The notes beneath the pieces are model-generated. The model searched no databases and was not told the origin of the DNA. It saw only the letters and a program-made list of their open reading frames with translations. Source: Elusimicrobiota bacterium (GTDB lineage: Bacteria > Elusimicrobiota > Elusimicrobia > FEN-1173). From it: 47,533 bases of DNA. Below, piece by piece: positions 7,970-17,012 of this stretch. The translations under genes and the position numbers were made by a program. Every line of letters begins with the position of its first letter. Position 1 is the first letter of the stretch. The DNA lies in NCBI GenBank assembly GCA_022703335.1, contig JAKLDV010000004.1, positions 1 to 47,533 of the forward strand, read 5' to 3'.

Positions 7970-8986
7970 CTACCACTTGGGTTTCTTGTAGCGCCTCAAT
8001 AACGAACGACCGTCCAGGGGCGGTTCTATTTTCGACAGGTCAAACCCATAACGGTCCAAAATGGTGGGAGCGATGTCCGCTTGCTCGCCGCCGCGGATTA
8101 TTTTCGGATCGTTCGAGGCGAGGAAAACACGCGGCGCGGAGATGTGGTTTTGCCGCTTTTTGTCAAAGCCATGGTCGGATGTGACATAGATCAAGGTTTT
8201 CTTTTCGAGATGGAGTTCTTTCAGCTTGGCCATTATTTTCCCGAGATGTTTGTCTATTCGTACGAGGGCATCGCGGTGTTCCGGAGAGCCTTCGCCGTTC
8301 ACGTGGCCGAAGTGGTCCACCATTTTCGTGTGGACAAACAAAAAGAAAGGCATGTTCCGGTATTTTTCTAAAAACGCCATGGTCTTTGGATTTGTGCGAA
8401 AATGGGAGGAATCGAATTCGTCCGCCGAACGGGCGCTGAAGGAGATGAGACCTTTGTTGATGATGGAATCGGGATTGGCGGGGTTCCAGAGCGGTGGACG
8501 CTCATCGGTGGGGTCGTCGTCGGTAAAGGTCCAGTCCGTCGGCAGGATGGCCATGATCCCGGTAGCGATGTTCTCCCGCCCGAAGCGTTCCTGGAGGCGT
8601 TCAAAGAGGGTGTATCCTTTGGGGATTTCCCGGTATTCGCTGTTGTTGAAGGCGCCCGTGATCTCGTAGCCGTAGCCGGTAAAGATTTCCGCCCATCCCG
8701 CCGTGGTGTCGGAAAAATGGAGCACGTCGATGGAGACAAGGGACCCCTTTTCGATCAAACGGCGAAGGTGGGGGAGCTGGTTTTTTGCGAGGGCGTCTTT
8801 TATGTCGTCCCGGCCGACGGCATCCCATCCCACCAAGATAAGATTGAACTGCGGTTTTTTTTCGGCGCCGAGGAGGAAGGCGATGGCGCCGAACAGCAGG
8901 AGGCCGCACAGCAGGAGTCGTTTCGGCGCGGTCCGTGCCGGAAGGCTAATGAGTGTAGCCAAGAGACGATTCAAACGCATTTTCAT
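7970..8986 (-). CDS. Alkaline-phosphatase-fold (type I phosphodiesterase / sulfatase superfamily) membrane-anchored protein
   Basis: About 338 residues. The N-terminus is basic and followed by a hydrophobic segment (RLLLCGLLLFGAIAFLLGA), a signal anchor or uncleaved signal peptide, so the enzyme probably faces the periplasm. The fold is suggested by DAVGRDD near the start of the mature part (first metal Asp), TxAGW in the position of the nucleophile Thr/Ser, VDHFGHVNGEG, TSDHGFDKKR (metal Asp/His) and the closing DIAPTILDRYG. The superfamily hydrolyses phosphate or sulfate esters; the substrate is unknown. It is the last gene of the rpsP operon. ATG 8986 makes it overlap yraN by 41 bases; an in-frame ATG at 8980 is an alternative. 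Confidence 0.75.
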   Translation of the reverse strand: MKMRLNRLLATLISLPARTAPKRLLLCGLLLFGAIAFLLGAEKKPQFNLILVGWDAVGRDDIKDALAKNQLPHLRRLIEKGSLVSIDVLHFSDTTAGWAEIFTGYGYEITGAFNNSEYREIPKGYTLFERLQERFGRENIATGIMAILPTDWTFTDDDPTDERPPLWNPANPDSIINKGLISFSARSADEFDSSHFRTNPKTMAFLEKYRNMPFFLFVHTKMVDHFGHVNGEGSPEHRDALVRIDKHLGKIMAKLKELHLEKKTLIYVTSDHGFDKKRQNHISAPRVFLASNDPKIIRGGEQADIAPTILDRYGFDLSKIEPPLDGRSLLRRYKKPKW

Positions 8987-9305
8987 AATGAAGGACCCGT
9001 CCGTTTTCAATGGCGACAACGTCGAAACGCAGAGGGGATTTCACCCGCCGGTGTTCTTTGACGTATTCCAGGGCGGCTTTCACGATTTTCCCCTGTTTGG
9101 GGGCGGTGACGAATTCCTCCGGCGCGCCGAAGGCGCGGGTCTTGCGCGATTTCACTTCCACGAACACCAGAGCGTCGCCTTCCTGCATGACGAGGTCTAC
9201 TTCCCCGTAGCGCGTGCGGTAGTTCGCCGCCAGGAACACGTATCCTTTCGATTCCAGATAGGACTTGGCTTGGGTTTCGGCGGCGTGGCCTTTGTCGAGA
9301 GACAT
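8946..9305 (-). CDS. yraN: YraN family (UPF0102) endonuclease-like protein
   Basis: 119 residues, the usual size. It has the PD-(D/E)xK nuclease-type core: GEVDLVMQEGDALVFVEVKSR, with the Asp and the ExK pair at the positions seen in Holliday-junction-resolvase-like proteins. The biochemical role of YraN remains unproven. ATG 9305 overlaps the rnhB TGA by one base (TGATG) and follows rnhB as in many genomes. The open frame extends upstream to 9587, but that stretch is out-of-frame rnhB. Confidence 0.92.
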   Translation of the reverse strand: MSLDKGHAAETQAKSYLESKGYVFLAANYRTRYGEVDLVMQEGDALVFVEVKSRKTRAFGAPEEFVTAPKQGKIVKAALEYVKEHRRVKSPLRFDVVAIENGRVLHYENAFESSLGYTH

Positions 9306-9955
9306 CAGGAACAGGGGGCCATCTCGGCAAAAGGGAGAAGGGGGGACATGGCCTCCACCACGGGCGCGAAGGAGCGGCGGTGGATGTCGCAGGGGCCGTG
9401 TCGCCGCAGGGCCGCCAGATGGGCGGGGGTGCCGTACCCTTTGTTGTTGCAAAAATCGTATTGGGGATATTTTTTGTGGGCCTCGGCCATCCACCGGTCC
9501 CGCGTGACTTTGGCCAGGATGCTGGCGGCCGCCACCGAGGCGCTCTTTGCGTCGCCCTTCACCACGGTTTCCTGGACGGAACGACACTCGGGGATCTTCC
9601 GGTTGCCGTCCACCAGAACCAAATCGGGGGAAACTTTCAGGTGGTAAAGGGCCCGCCGCATGGCGGTGAAGGTGGCCTGGAGGATGTTGAGTTCGTCGAT
9701 CATCGGGGCATCCACCAGGGCCACGGAATGAAAAAGAGACTCTCGGCAGATATGCTCGAAGAGTCTCTCTCGGGTCTCGGCGGAAAGTTTTTTGCTGTCG
9801 TTAAGGTCTTTCCAGACGACATCCGGTCTCAGGACGACGGCCGCCGCCGCCACCGGGCCGGCCCACGGGCCCCGCCCCGCCTCGTCCACCCCGGCGATGA
9901 TGTTGAAGCCTTTTTCGCGTTTGGTTTGATCGAAGCGGTAGAGCCGCCGGGACAT
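9305..9955 (-). CDS. rnhB: Ribonuclease HII
   Basis: A 216-residue RNase HII, which cuts the RNA strand of RNA-DNA hybrids and starts ribonucleotide excision repair. The catalytic acids are visible: D24 and E25 in GVDEAGRG, the Asp in LVDGN, and the Asp in KGDAKSASVAAASILAK; DSKKLS is the characteristic substrate loop. The C-terminal KGYGTPAHLAAL motif is also canonical. The ATG overlaps the rplS stop (TAATG). Standard operon partner of rplS. Confidence 0.97.
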   Translation of the reverse strand: MSRRLYRFDQTKREKGFNIIAGVDEAGRGPWAGPVAAAAVVLRPDVVWKDLNDSKKLSAETRERLFEHICRESLFHSVALVDAPMIDELNILQATFTAMRRALYHLKVSPDLVLVDGNRKIPECRSVQETVVKGDAKSASVAAASILAKVTRDRWMAEAHKKYPQYDFCNNKGYGTPAHLAALRRHGPCDIHRRSFAPVVEAMSPLLPFAEMAPCS

Positions 9956-10389
9956 TACTTCGTCGGGGCCGGTTCCGCGTCCGCCGTTTTTTGTCCGGCG
10001 GGCTTCTCGGCTTTGGCTGCCGGTTCGGCGGTCTGTTCGGTCGCGGAGGTTTCTTCCTCGATGCGGGCCGCTTTGCCGGCGAGTTCGCGCAGGTAATAGA
10101 GTTTCGCCCGGCGTACTTTTCCGGAACGGACGAGGGTGATGCGTTCCACCCGGGGGGCGTGCAACGAGAAGGTCCGCTCCACCCCGATCCCGAAAGAGGT
10201 TTTCCGCACCGTGAAGGTGGTCGAAAGGCCGTGTCCGCGCATGCGGATGACGGTGCCTTCGAACGCCTGGACGCGTTCGCTCTCGCCCTCCACGATTTTT
10301 ACGTCTACCCGGACGAGGTCGCCGACGCGGAACGCCGGGATGTCCTTTTTGAGATACGATTTTTCGAGTTCTTCGATGATTATGTTCAT
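9955..10389 (-). CDS. rplS: 50S ribosomal protein L19 with a low-complexity C-terminal tail
   Basis: 144 residues. Positions 1-110 are a normal L19 ([18 protein letters not shown], then the basic [18 protein letters not shown] and [16 protein letters not shown] segments), which sits at the 30S/50S interface. The last 30 or so residues are an Ala/Glu/Lys/Pro/Thr-rich extension ([17 protein letters not shown] and following) that most L19 proteins lack, as the usual length is about 115. The extension is probably disordered; its role is unknown. AAGGAAAGG upstream serves as a ribosome site. Confidence 0.96.
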   Translation of the reverse strand: MNIIIEELEKSYLKKDIPAFRVGDLVRVDVKIVEGESERVQAFEGTVIRMRGHGLSTTFTVRKTSFGIGVERTFSLHAPRVERITLVRSGKVRRAKLYYLRELAGKAARIEEETSATEQTAEPAAKAEKPAGQKTADAEPAPTK

Positions 10390-10426
10390 GGCAGTCTGAA
10401 ACCTTTCCTTGAAAGAATAAAAATCC

Positions 10427-11134
10427 CTACAACAAATCGGGGCGCTTCTTCCGTGTGTTCTTCAGCGACTGTTCCTGCCGCCACCGCTGGATGGCTTTGT
10501 GGTCGCCGCTCAGCAACACGGAGGGGACCGTCCGTCCGCGCCACGCGGCGGGCCGCGTGTAGTGCGGACAGTCCAGCCGTCCGCGCCAGCCATCGGCGAA
10601 CGAATCCCAAAAGAGGGAGTCCGCTTCTTTCACCACGCCCGGCAGTGTGCGGGTCACCGCGTCCACCAGGGCCATGGCCGGGATCTCTCCTCCCGTGTAG
10701 ACCGCCTCGCCCACCGAAACTTCCATGTCGACCCAGGCCAGGAGGCGCTCGTCGATCCCTTCGTAATGGCCGCAAAGAACGATTAAATGTTTTTTTAGCC
10801 GCAACTCGCCCGCCAGTTTTTGCGTGAGCGGTTTCCCCTGGGGGGAGAGGTAGACGACAAAAGGTTTTTTGCCCCGTTTTTTCATCGCGCCCGTGGCCTT
10901 GAGGGCGCGGAAAACGGGTTCCGGTTTCAACACCATGCCGGGGCCGCCGCCGTAGGGCCGGTCGTCCACGCTGCGGTGTCTGTCTTCCGTGTGATCGCGG
11001 ATGTCGTGAACGGCGATGCGGACCAGTCCCTTGTGTTGAGCCTTCCCCAGCAGGCTTTCCGAAAAAACGCCGGGGAACATTCTGGGAAAGATCGTCAAAA
11101 CGTCGATGCGCAGCGGAATGCTTTTAGGTTTCAT
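10427..11134 (-). CDS. trmD: tRNA (guanine-37-N1)-methyltransferase TrmD
   Basis: A 235-residue SPOUT (trefoil-knot) methyltransferase making m1G37 in tRNAs, which prevents +1 frameshifting. Conserved blocks: [11 protein letters not shown], the [14 protein letters not shown] loop, [12 protein letters not shown] and the SAM-binding knot with [20 protein letters not shown]. The start is placed at ATG 11134 ([12 protein letters not shown]), giving an 11-base overlap with rimM; an open frame continues upstream but lies inside rimM. Confidence 0.96.
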   Translation of the reverse strand: MKPKSIPLRIDVLTIFPRMFPGVFSESLLGKAQHKGLVRIAVHDIRDHTEDRHRSVDDRPYGGGPGMVLKPEPVFRALKATGAMKKRGKKPFVVYLSPQGKPLTQKLAGELRLKKHLIVLCGHYEGIDERLLAWVDMEVSVGEAVYTGGEIPAMALVDAVTRTLPGVVKEADSLFWDSFADGWRGRLDCPHYTRPAAWRGRTVPSVLLSGDHKAIQRWRQEQSLKNTRKKRPDLL

Positions 11135-11372
11135 AAATTTCCCGCAGGCCGGGCGGGAGGCGCACAAGGATCCGCTTCGCCGATACGTCGATTTCCAAAA
11201 CCGTTTCTTTCATGGCGGGGATGAGATATTCCCGCGCCCCGACCACCACAAAGACATCGTTGGCGCCGGTGGGATACACGTCCTTCAGCGTTCCGAGCAC
11301 TTCACCGCTTTCCGTCACCACGTGGCAGCCGTCGAGGTCGCTCACGCGGTAGGAGCGGTCGGGAACGGTCAT
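11124..11372 (-). CDS. rimM: RimM-like protein reduced to the C-terminal PRC-barrel domain
   Basis: Only 82 residues, about half of a normal RimM (around 170). Everything visible matches the C-terminal PRC-barrel: YRVSDLDGCHVVTESGEVLG, a DVYPTGANDVFVV segment, EYLIPAMKETVLEIDV and the terminal RILVRLPPGL. The N-terminal beta-barrel RimM domain is missing. The gene is not cut by the window: the ATG at 11372 overlaps the khpA stop (ATGA), so nothing fits upstream. In the family the PRC domain binds ribosomal protein S19 during 30S head maturation. Whether this short form works alone is unknown. The frame is intact and the operon position is canonical, which argues against decay. Confidence 0.85.
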   Translation of the reverse strand: MTVPDRSYRVSDLDGCHVVTESGEVLGTLKDVYPTGANDVFVVVGAREYLIPAMKETVLEIDVSAKRILVRLPPGLREIYET

Positions 11373-11608
11373 TCCGCCAGTTCCACTCCGATGCGCTGAT
11401 TGTCCTTGGCGAAAGCCGCCGAGACCAGGCGGCGGAGGGACTGGATGTTGCGGCCGCCTTTTCCGATCACCTTGCCTCGATCCTCCGGCGCCACGCGCAC
11501 GTCCACTCGGCCGCCTTCCGGCGACTCGACCCAACGGCCCACGACCTTTTCCGGGCTGTCAACAAGGCACTGAACAATGGACAGAACAAATTCCAATGGG
11601 GATGCCAT
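11369..11608 (-). CDS. khpA: KH-domain RNA-binding protein KhpA (YlqC family)
   Basis: A 79-residue single KH domain, the typical size. The GxxG nucleic-acid-binding loop is IGKGGRNIQSLR. KhpA proteins bind RNA, in Gram-positives together with KhpB, and influence cell division and ribosome-related processes. ATG 11608 (MASPLEFVL) is the family start; the open frame to 11719 upstream overlaps rpsP and is discounted. It is coupled to rimM by ATGA and lies 20 bases after rpsP. Confidence 0.93.
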   Translation of the reverse strand: MASPLEFVLSIVQCLVDSPEKVVGRWVESPEGGRVDVRVAPEDRGKVIGKGGRNIQSLRRLVSAAFAKDNQRIGVELAE

Positions 11609-11628
11609 GGTAAGTAAGGGCCAGGGAA

Positions 11629-11889
11629 TCAGGAAGCGGTCTGGATCTGGCCCCAGATGCCCTTGGTGACCAGAATGGTACGGAGCGTGTCGGACGGCTG
11701 GGCGCCTTTGCTGATCCAATATTTCAGGCGTTCCGTATCAACGACGATTTTTTCGGTTTTTTCTTCCGGATGGTAATGCCCGATCACTTCCAAGCTGGCG
11801 GCGTCCCGCGCCTTGGTGCCGTGAATGGCAACAATCCGAAAATGAGGCTTGTGGGGCCGGCCCACTCTCTGCATGCGGATGCGAACCAT
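11629..11889 (-). CDS. rpsP: 30S ribosomal protein S16
   Basis: An 86-residue S16 with the standard start (VRIRMQRVGRPHKPHFRIV) and the GHYHPEEK and ERLKYWISKGAQPSDT segments. It is a primary assembly protein of the 30S body. It leads the operon rpsP-khpA-rimM-trmD-rplS-rnhB-yraN; ffh, often found upstream, is absent here. AGGAG lies 8 bases before ATG, and a good sigma-70 promoter lies 33 bases upstream. Confidence 0.97.
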   Translation of the reverse strand: MVRIRMQRVGRPHKPHFRIVAIHGTKARDAASLEVIGHYHPEEKTEKIVVDTERLKYWISKGAQPSDTLRTILVTKGIWGQIQTAS

Positions 11890-11921
11890 AGGATTCTCCT
11901 TCTCGGTAAAAACGAAACGTT

Positions 11922-11950
11922 ATTTTAGCTTAACACCGGGGATCAGTCAA
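11922..11950 (-). promoter_or_regulatory. Sigma-70 promoter of the rpsP operon
   Basis: On the minus strand, TTGACT (11950-11945), a 17-base spacer, then TAAAAT (11927-11922). Both hexamers match the consensus at five of six bases and the spacing is ideal. The 5' leader to the rpsP ATG would be about 25-30 bases with AGGAG in it. Confidence 0.75.
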
Positions 11951-11960
11951 TAAGGGTTTT

Positions 11961-11976
11961 CCGTCAAATTTGACGG
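11961..11976. promoter_or_regulatory. 16-bp perfect palindrome between the divergent rpsP and thyX promoters
   Basis: CCGTCAAATTTGACGG is an exact inverted repeat. Its right half supplies the -35 (TTGACG) of the thyX promoter and its left half ends 10 bases upstream of the rpsP -35. This placement suits an operator for a dimeric regulator acting on thyX, on rpsP or on both. Because it has no loop it is a DNA site rather than an RNA terminator. Confidence 0.45.
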
Positions 11977-11998
11977 TGCGGGACCGATTTGATAGACT
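11970..11998 (+). promoter_or_regulatory. Sigma-70-like promoter for thyX
   Basis: TTGACG (11970-11975), a 17-base spacer, and TAGACT (11993-11998; 4 of 6 to TATAAT). The -35 lies inside the palindrome at 11961-11976. The start site would be near 12005, about 50 bases before the first possible thyX start. Confidence 0.5.
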
Positions 11999-12055
11999 GC
12001 TGTCCGGCTTTTTGAATCTCACCCAGCGTACATCCCAAAGGAAATTCGGCATTCC

Positions 12056-13771
12056 TTGAAACCGTCCCCGGGCCCAAGCCGCCCGCGGAGCGGAAAAACG
12101 GAGCGGTCTGTCTTGCGGGCCCGGAGGGCCGCCTTGCGCCGAAACAAACCTGCGGTCGGAGACGTTCGCATCAAAACGCGCGTGGATTTGCGACAGACGT
12201 CGTCACCCCCTGAGGCCGGTGGTCTCTCCCCGGAGCCGGCGGCGCGGCTATTGAACGCTTTCGCCAAACCGTTTTCCACCTCCGTGGCGGCCGCGCGCAC
12301 CTGTTATTCCTCCGAAGTCGTCACTCCCCAGGACGTTGAAAAGGACGAGAGGTCGCGGGAGCGCCGCCATGCGCTCGCCGACAGCATCTATCGCGCCGGA
12401 CACCACACCACTCTCCAACACGCCGAGTTTCAGTTTGTCCTGGAGAATGTTTCCCGCCTGTTCATCTGGTCTTTCTTGCACAGTCATCCGTTCTATAATT
12501 CCGAACAGGTCAGCCAGCGGTATGTCCCCGTGGAACCGGGGCGCTTGGCGGTGCCTCCTTTGCCGGAAAAGCCGCGGGCGTTGTTTCAGGAGATCGCCGC
12601 CCAGCTGATGACGGCCTATGAACGGCTGACGGAACTTGTTTACCCGTCCGCGGCCGGCGAATACGAAAGGATTTTTCCGCTGCGCAATGTCCGGGAGCCG
12701 GGATGGGGGAAAATGGTCCGTCGTCGCGCCCAGGAGGCGGCCCGTTACGTGCTGCCCCTGGCCACGCACGCGCACCTCTATCATACCGTCAGCGGATTGA
12801 CGTTGCACCGATATCATCGCCTCTGTTTGGCCTACGACGCGCCGTTGGAACAGAGAACGGTGGTCGAAAAAATGTTGGCGGAGGTGCGGGCTTTGGACCC
12901 GCTGTTCGTGGACCACATGGAGGATCCGCTGTCCTTGGAGGAGACCCCGGAATACGAACTTTTTAAGCAGTTCCACGAGAACCGGCCGCCTTCACGTGAA
13001 TTCCTGGACGAGTTCGACCGATCCCTCGGTGGCCGGATTTCAAAATTGGTCGACTATAAGGTCAACGGCGAAGCCGTTTTGGCGCAGGCGGTGCGGTCCG
13101 TGTTGGGCGTGGCCCAACGCCGCCTGGCCGACGAGACGGCCATCGACGCCGTTCTGGACCCGTCGCGTAACCGATATTTGGGCGGGTCGTTGAACCTCGC
13201 CTCCCACTCCAAACTGATGCGCGCGTTGCTCCATATGAATTTCACTTTCCGGCGAAAGCTTTCGCACGCGGCCGACAGCCAGGACCAGCGCCACCGCATG
13301 ACGCCGGCCTCCCGGCCCCTCTTGGCCGGCCACCAGGCCGTCGAGCCGGACTACATCGTCCCTTCTTTGGTGAAGGAAACCCCGGCCGCTTTGGAGTTGT
13401 ACGGAGAGACTTTCGAAAAGTTATGGAAGAATCTGCGGCGCCTGTCGGAGATGGGCGTGAAGCAAGAGTTCGTTCTCTATCTGTTGCCCAACGCCGTTCC
13501 CGTGCGGTATGAGGAATCGGGCGATCTCCTCCATTATCACCACAAATGGTCCAAGCGGCTCTGTTATCTGGCGCAGGAGGAGATTTGGCGGGCCTGCCTG
13601 GACGAGGTGGCGCAGGTCAAGGAAGTGGCCCCTCGCGTGGCCCGGCACCTCGGGCCGCCGTGCGCGCTTCGGTCGGCGGCCGGCCAGCGACCGTTTTGCC
13701 CGGAGGGAGACCGGTTTTGCGGCGTGAAAGTCTGGCAGTTGCCGTTGGAATCTTATCGGAGGCTCATTTGA
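12056..13771 (+). CDS. thyX: Long, two-module FAD-dependent thymidylate synthase (ThyX)
   Basis: Up to 571 residues, over twice a normal ThyX (about 220-250). It is built of two ThyX-like modules, at about 65-275 and 345-530. The usual active-site signature (RHRxxSxNxxSxRY) is divided between them: module 1 keeps NSEQVSQRY but has HSH where RHR belongs (142-156), and module 2 keeps QRHR (411-414) but lacks the SxRY half. Each has its own RLC...Q.E-like helix. The C-terminus carries H531, C536, C548 and C555, a possible metal site. Long ThyX forms are known, for example in Chlamydiae. It makes dTMP from dUMP using FAD and methylene-THF; no thyA is seen. The TTG start is uncertain; residues 1-64 look unconserved and GTG 12182 is possible. 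Confidence 0.85.
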   Translation: MKPSPGPSRPRSGKTERSVLRARRAALRRNKPAVGDVRIKTRVDLRQTSSPPEAGGLSPEPAARLLNAFAKPFSTSVAAARTCYSSEVVTPQDVEKDERSRERRHALADSIYRAGHHTTLQHAEFQFVLENVSRLFIWSFLHSHPFYNSEQVSQRYVPVEPGRLAVPPLPEKPRALFQEIAAQLMTAYERLTELVYPSAAGEYERIFPLRNVREPGWGKMVRRRAQEAARYVLPLATHAHLYHTVSGLTLHRYHRLCLAYDAPLEQRTVVEKMLAEVRALDPLFVDHMEDPLSLEETPEYELFKQFHENRPPSREFLDEFDRSLGGRISKLVDYKVNGEAVLAQAVRSVLGVAQRRLADETAIDAVLDPSRNRYLGGSLNLASHSKLMRALLHMNFTFRRKLSHAADSQDQRHRMTPASRPLLAGHQAVEPDYIVPSLVKETPAALELYGETFEKLWKNLRRLSEMGVKQEFVLYLLPNAVPVRYEESGDLLHYHHKWSKRLCYLAQEEIWRACLDEVAQVKEVAPRVARHLGPPCALRSAAGQRPFCPEGDRFCGVKVWQLPLESYRRLI

Positions 13772-13800
13772 ATTTTGGAATGGCGCGGCGTCGCCGCGTG

Positions 13801-13809
13801 TGGTAAATT
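13801..13809 (+). promoter_or_regulatory. Possible extended -10 promoter for purA
   Basis: TGGTAAATT fits TG-n-TAnnnT (4 of 6 in the -10 hexamer) in the 84-base gap before purA. No -35 stands out: the preceding bases are a GC palindrome, CGCGGCGTCGCCGCG at 13784-13798. A 5-bp hairpin (TTGAG/CTCAA with loop GCGAAA) follows in the leader, then GCAGGAGG before the ATG. Confidence 0.35.
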
Positions 13810-13822
13810 CTACGGGTTTTGA

Positions 13823-16263
<2,441 letters not shown>

Positions 16264-16302
16264 GAGCGGCGTTCCTTGAAGAAAGGCCGGGGAGAAAAAT
16301 AA

Positions 16303-16971
16303 ATGCATACCGTTTTGCTGATCGCGTGCAAGAACGAGGAACGGACGATCGGCGCCCTCCTGCCGGAGGCGAAGAAATACGTGAAAGACATCGTCGTGTT
16401 GGACGGCCGATCTTCGGATTCCAGCGCGAAGATCGCAAGGGAGTCCGGCGTTGAGGTCGTCGCCGACGCCGGGCGCGGGAAGGGGGCGGCGCTCCGCCGG
16501 GCGTTCGAAGAACGCGACGGTGACGTCTTCGTCACGATGGACGCCGACGGCTCGCATGACCCCAAGGATATCCCGGCGCTGATGCGGCCGATCCTGGAAG
16601 GGCAGGCCGATCTGGTGATCGGCTCGCGGTTGCGCGGCGGCAGCGAGGAGTTCGTCGGCGATCTGGAAAAAACGATACGGGTCGTCGGGTCCCTCATCAT
16701 CACGTACGCCATCAACAAGCGGTTCGGCGCGCAGATCACCGATTCCCAAAATGGTTTCCGAGCGATACGGGCCGAAACGGCGCGGAAACTCAAATTGAAC
16801 TCGAACTCGACGACCATCGAACAGGAAATGCTCGCAAAAACCCTTAAGATCGGCGGGCGGGTGGTGGAGGTGCCGAGCCACGAAAACGCCCGGTCGTTCG
16901 GCCGATCCCATATCCGCCTTCTGCGCGACTGGCCGAAATATCTCTGGTCGCTGATGATTGATCTTGTTTAA
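16303..16971 (+). CDS. GT2 family glycosyltransferase, DPM1-like, soluble
   Basis: 222 residues forming a single GT-A domain. The N-terminal nucleotide-binding strand with CKNEERTI is typical, DGRSSDSSAKIA follows, and the metal-binding DxD is D80-A-D82 in MDADGSHDP. SRLRGGSEEF and the late NSTTIEQEM segment resemble polyprenyl-phosphate glycosyltransferases (dolichyl-phosphate mannose or undecaprenyl-phosphate sugar synthases). No transmembrane helix follows the catalytic domain, as in the short DPM1 form. A likely product is a lipid-phosphate sugar donor for the membrane glycosyltransferases nearby, but donor and acceptor are not readable from sequence. GGGGAG lies upstream of ATG 16303. 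Confidence 0.8.
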   Translation: MHTVLLIACKNEERTIGALLPEAKKYVKDIVVLDGRSSDSSAKIARESGVEVVADAGRGKGAALRRAFEERDGDVFVTMDADGSHDPKDIPALMRPILEGQADLVIGSRLRGGSEEFVGDLEKTIRVVGSLIITYAINKRFGAQITDSQNGFRAIRAETARKLKLNSNSTTIEQEMLAKTLKIGGRVVEVPSHENARSFGRSHIRLLRDWPKYLWSLMIDLV

Positions 16972-17012
16972 GCCCTTGTCCATAAAGTCCGCCGCCGATC
17001 GGGCCTCTTCCG

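Noticed and set aside
13784-13798. CGCGGCGTCGCCGCG considered as the thyX terminator.
   Set aside because: It is a near-continuous palindrome with a one-base centre and no U-run, so it is unlikely to terminate transcription by itself.
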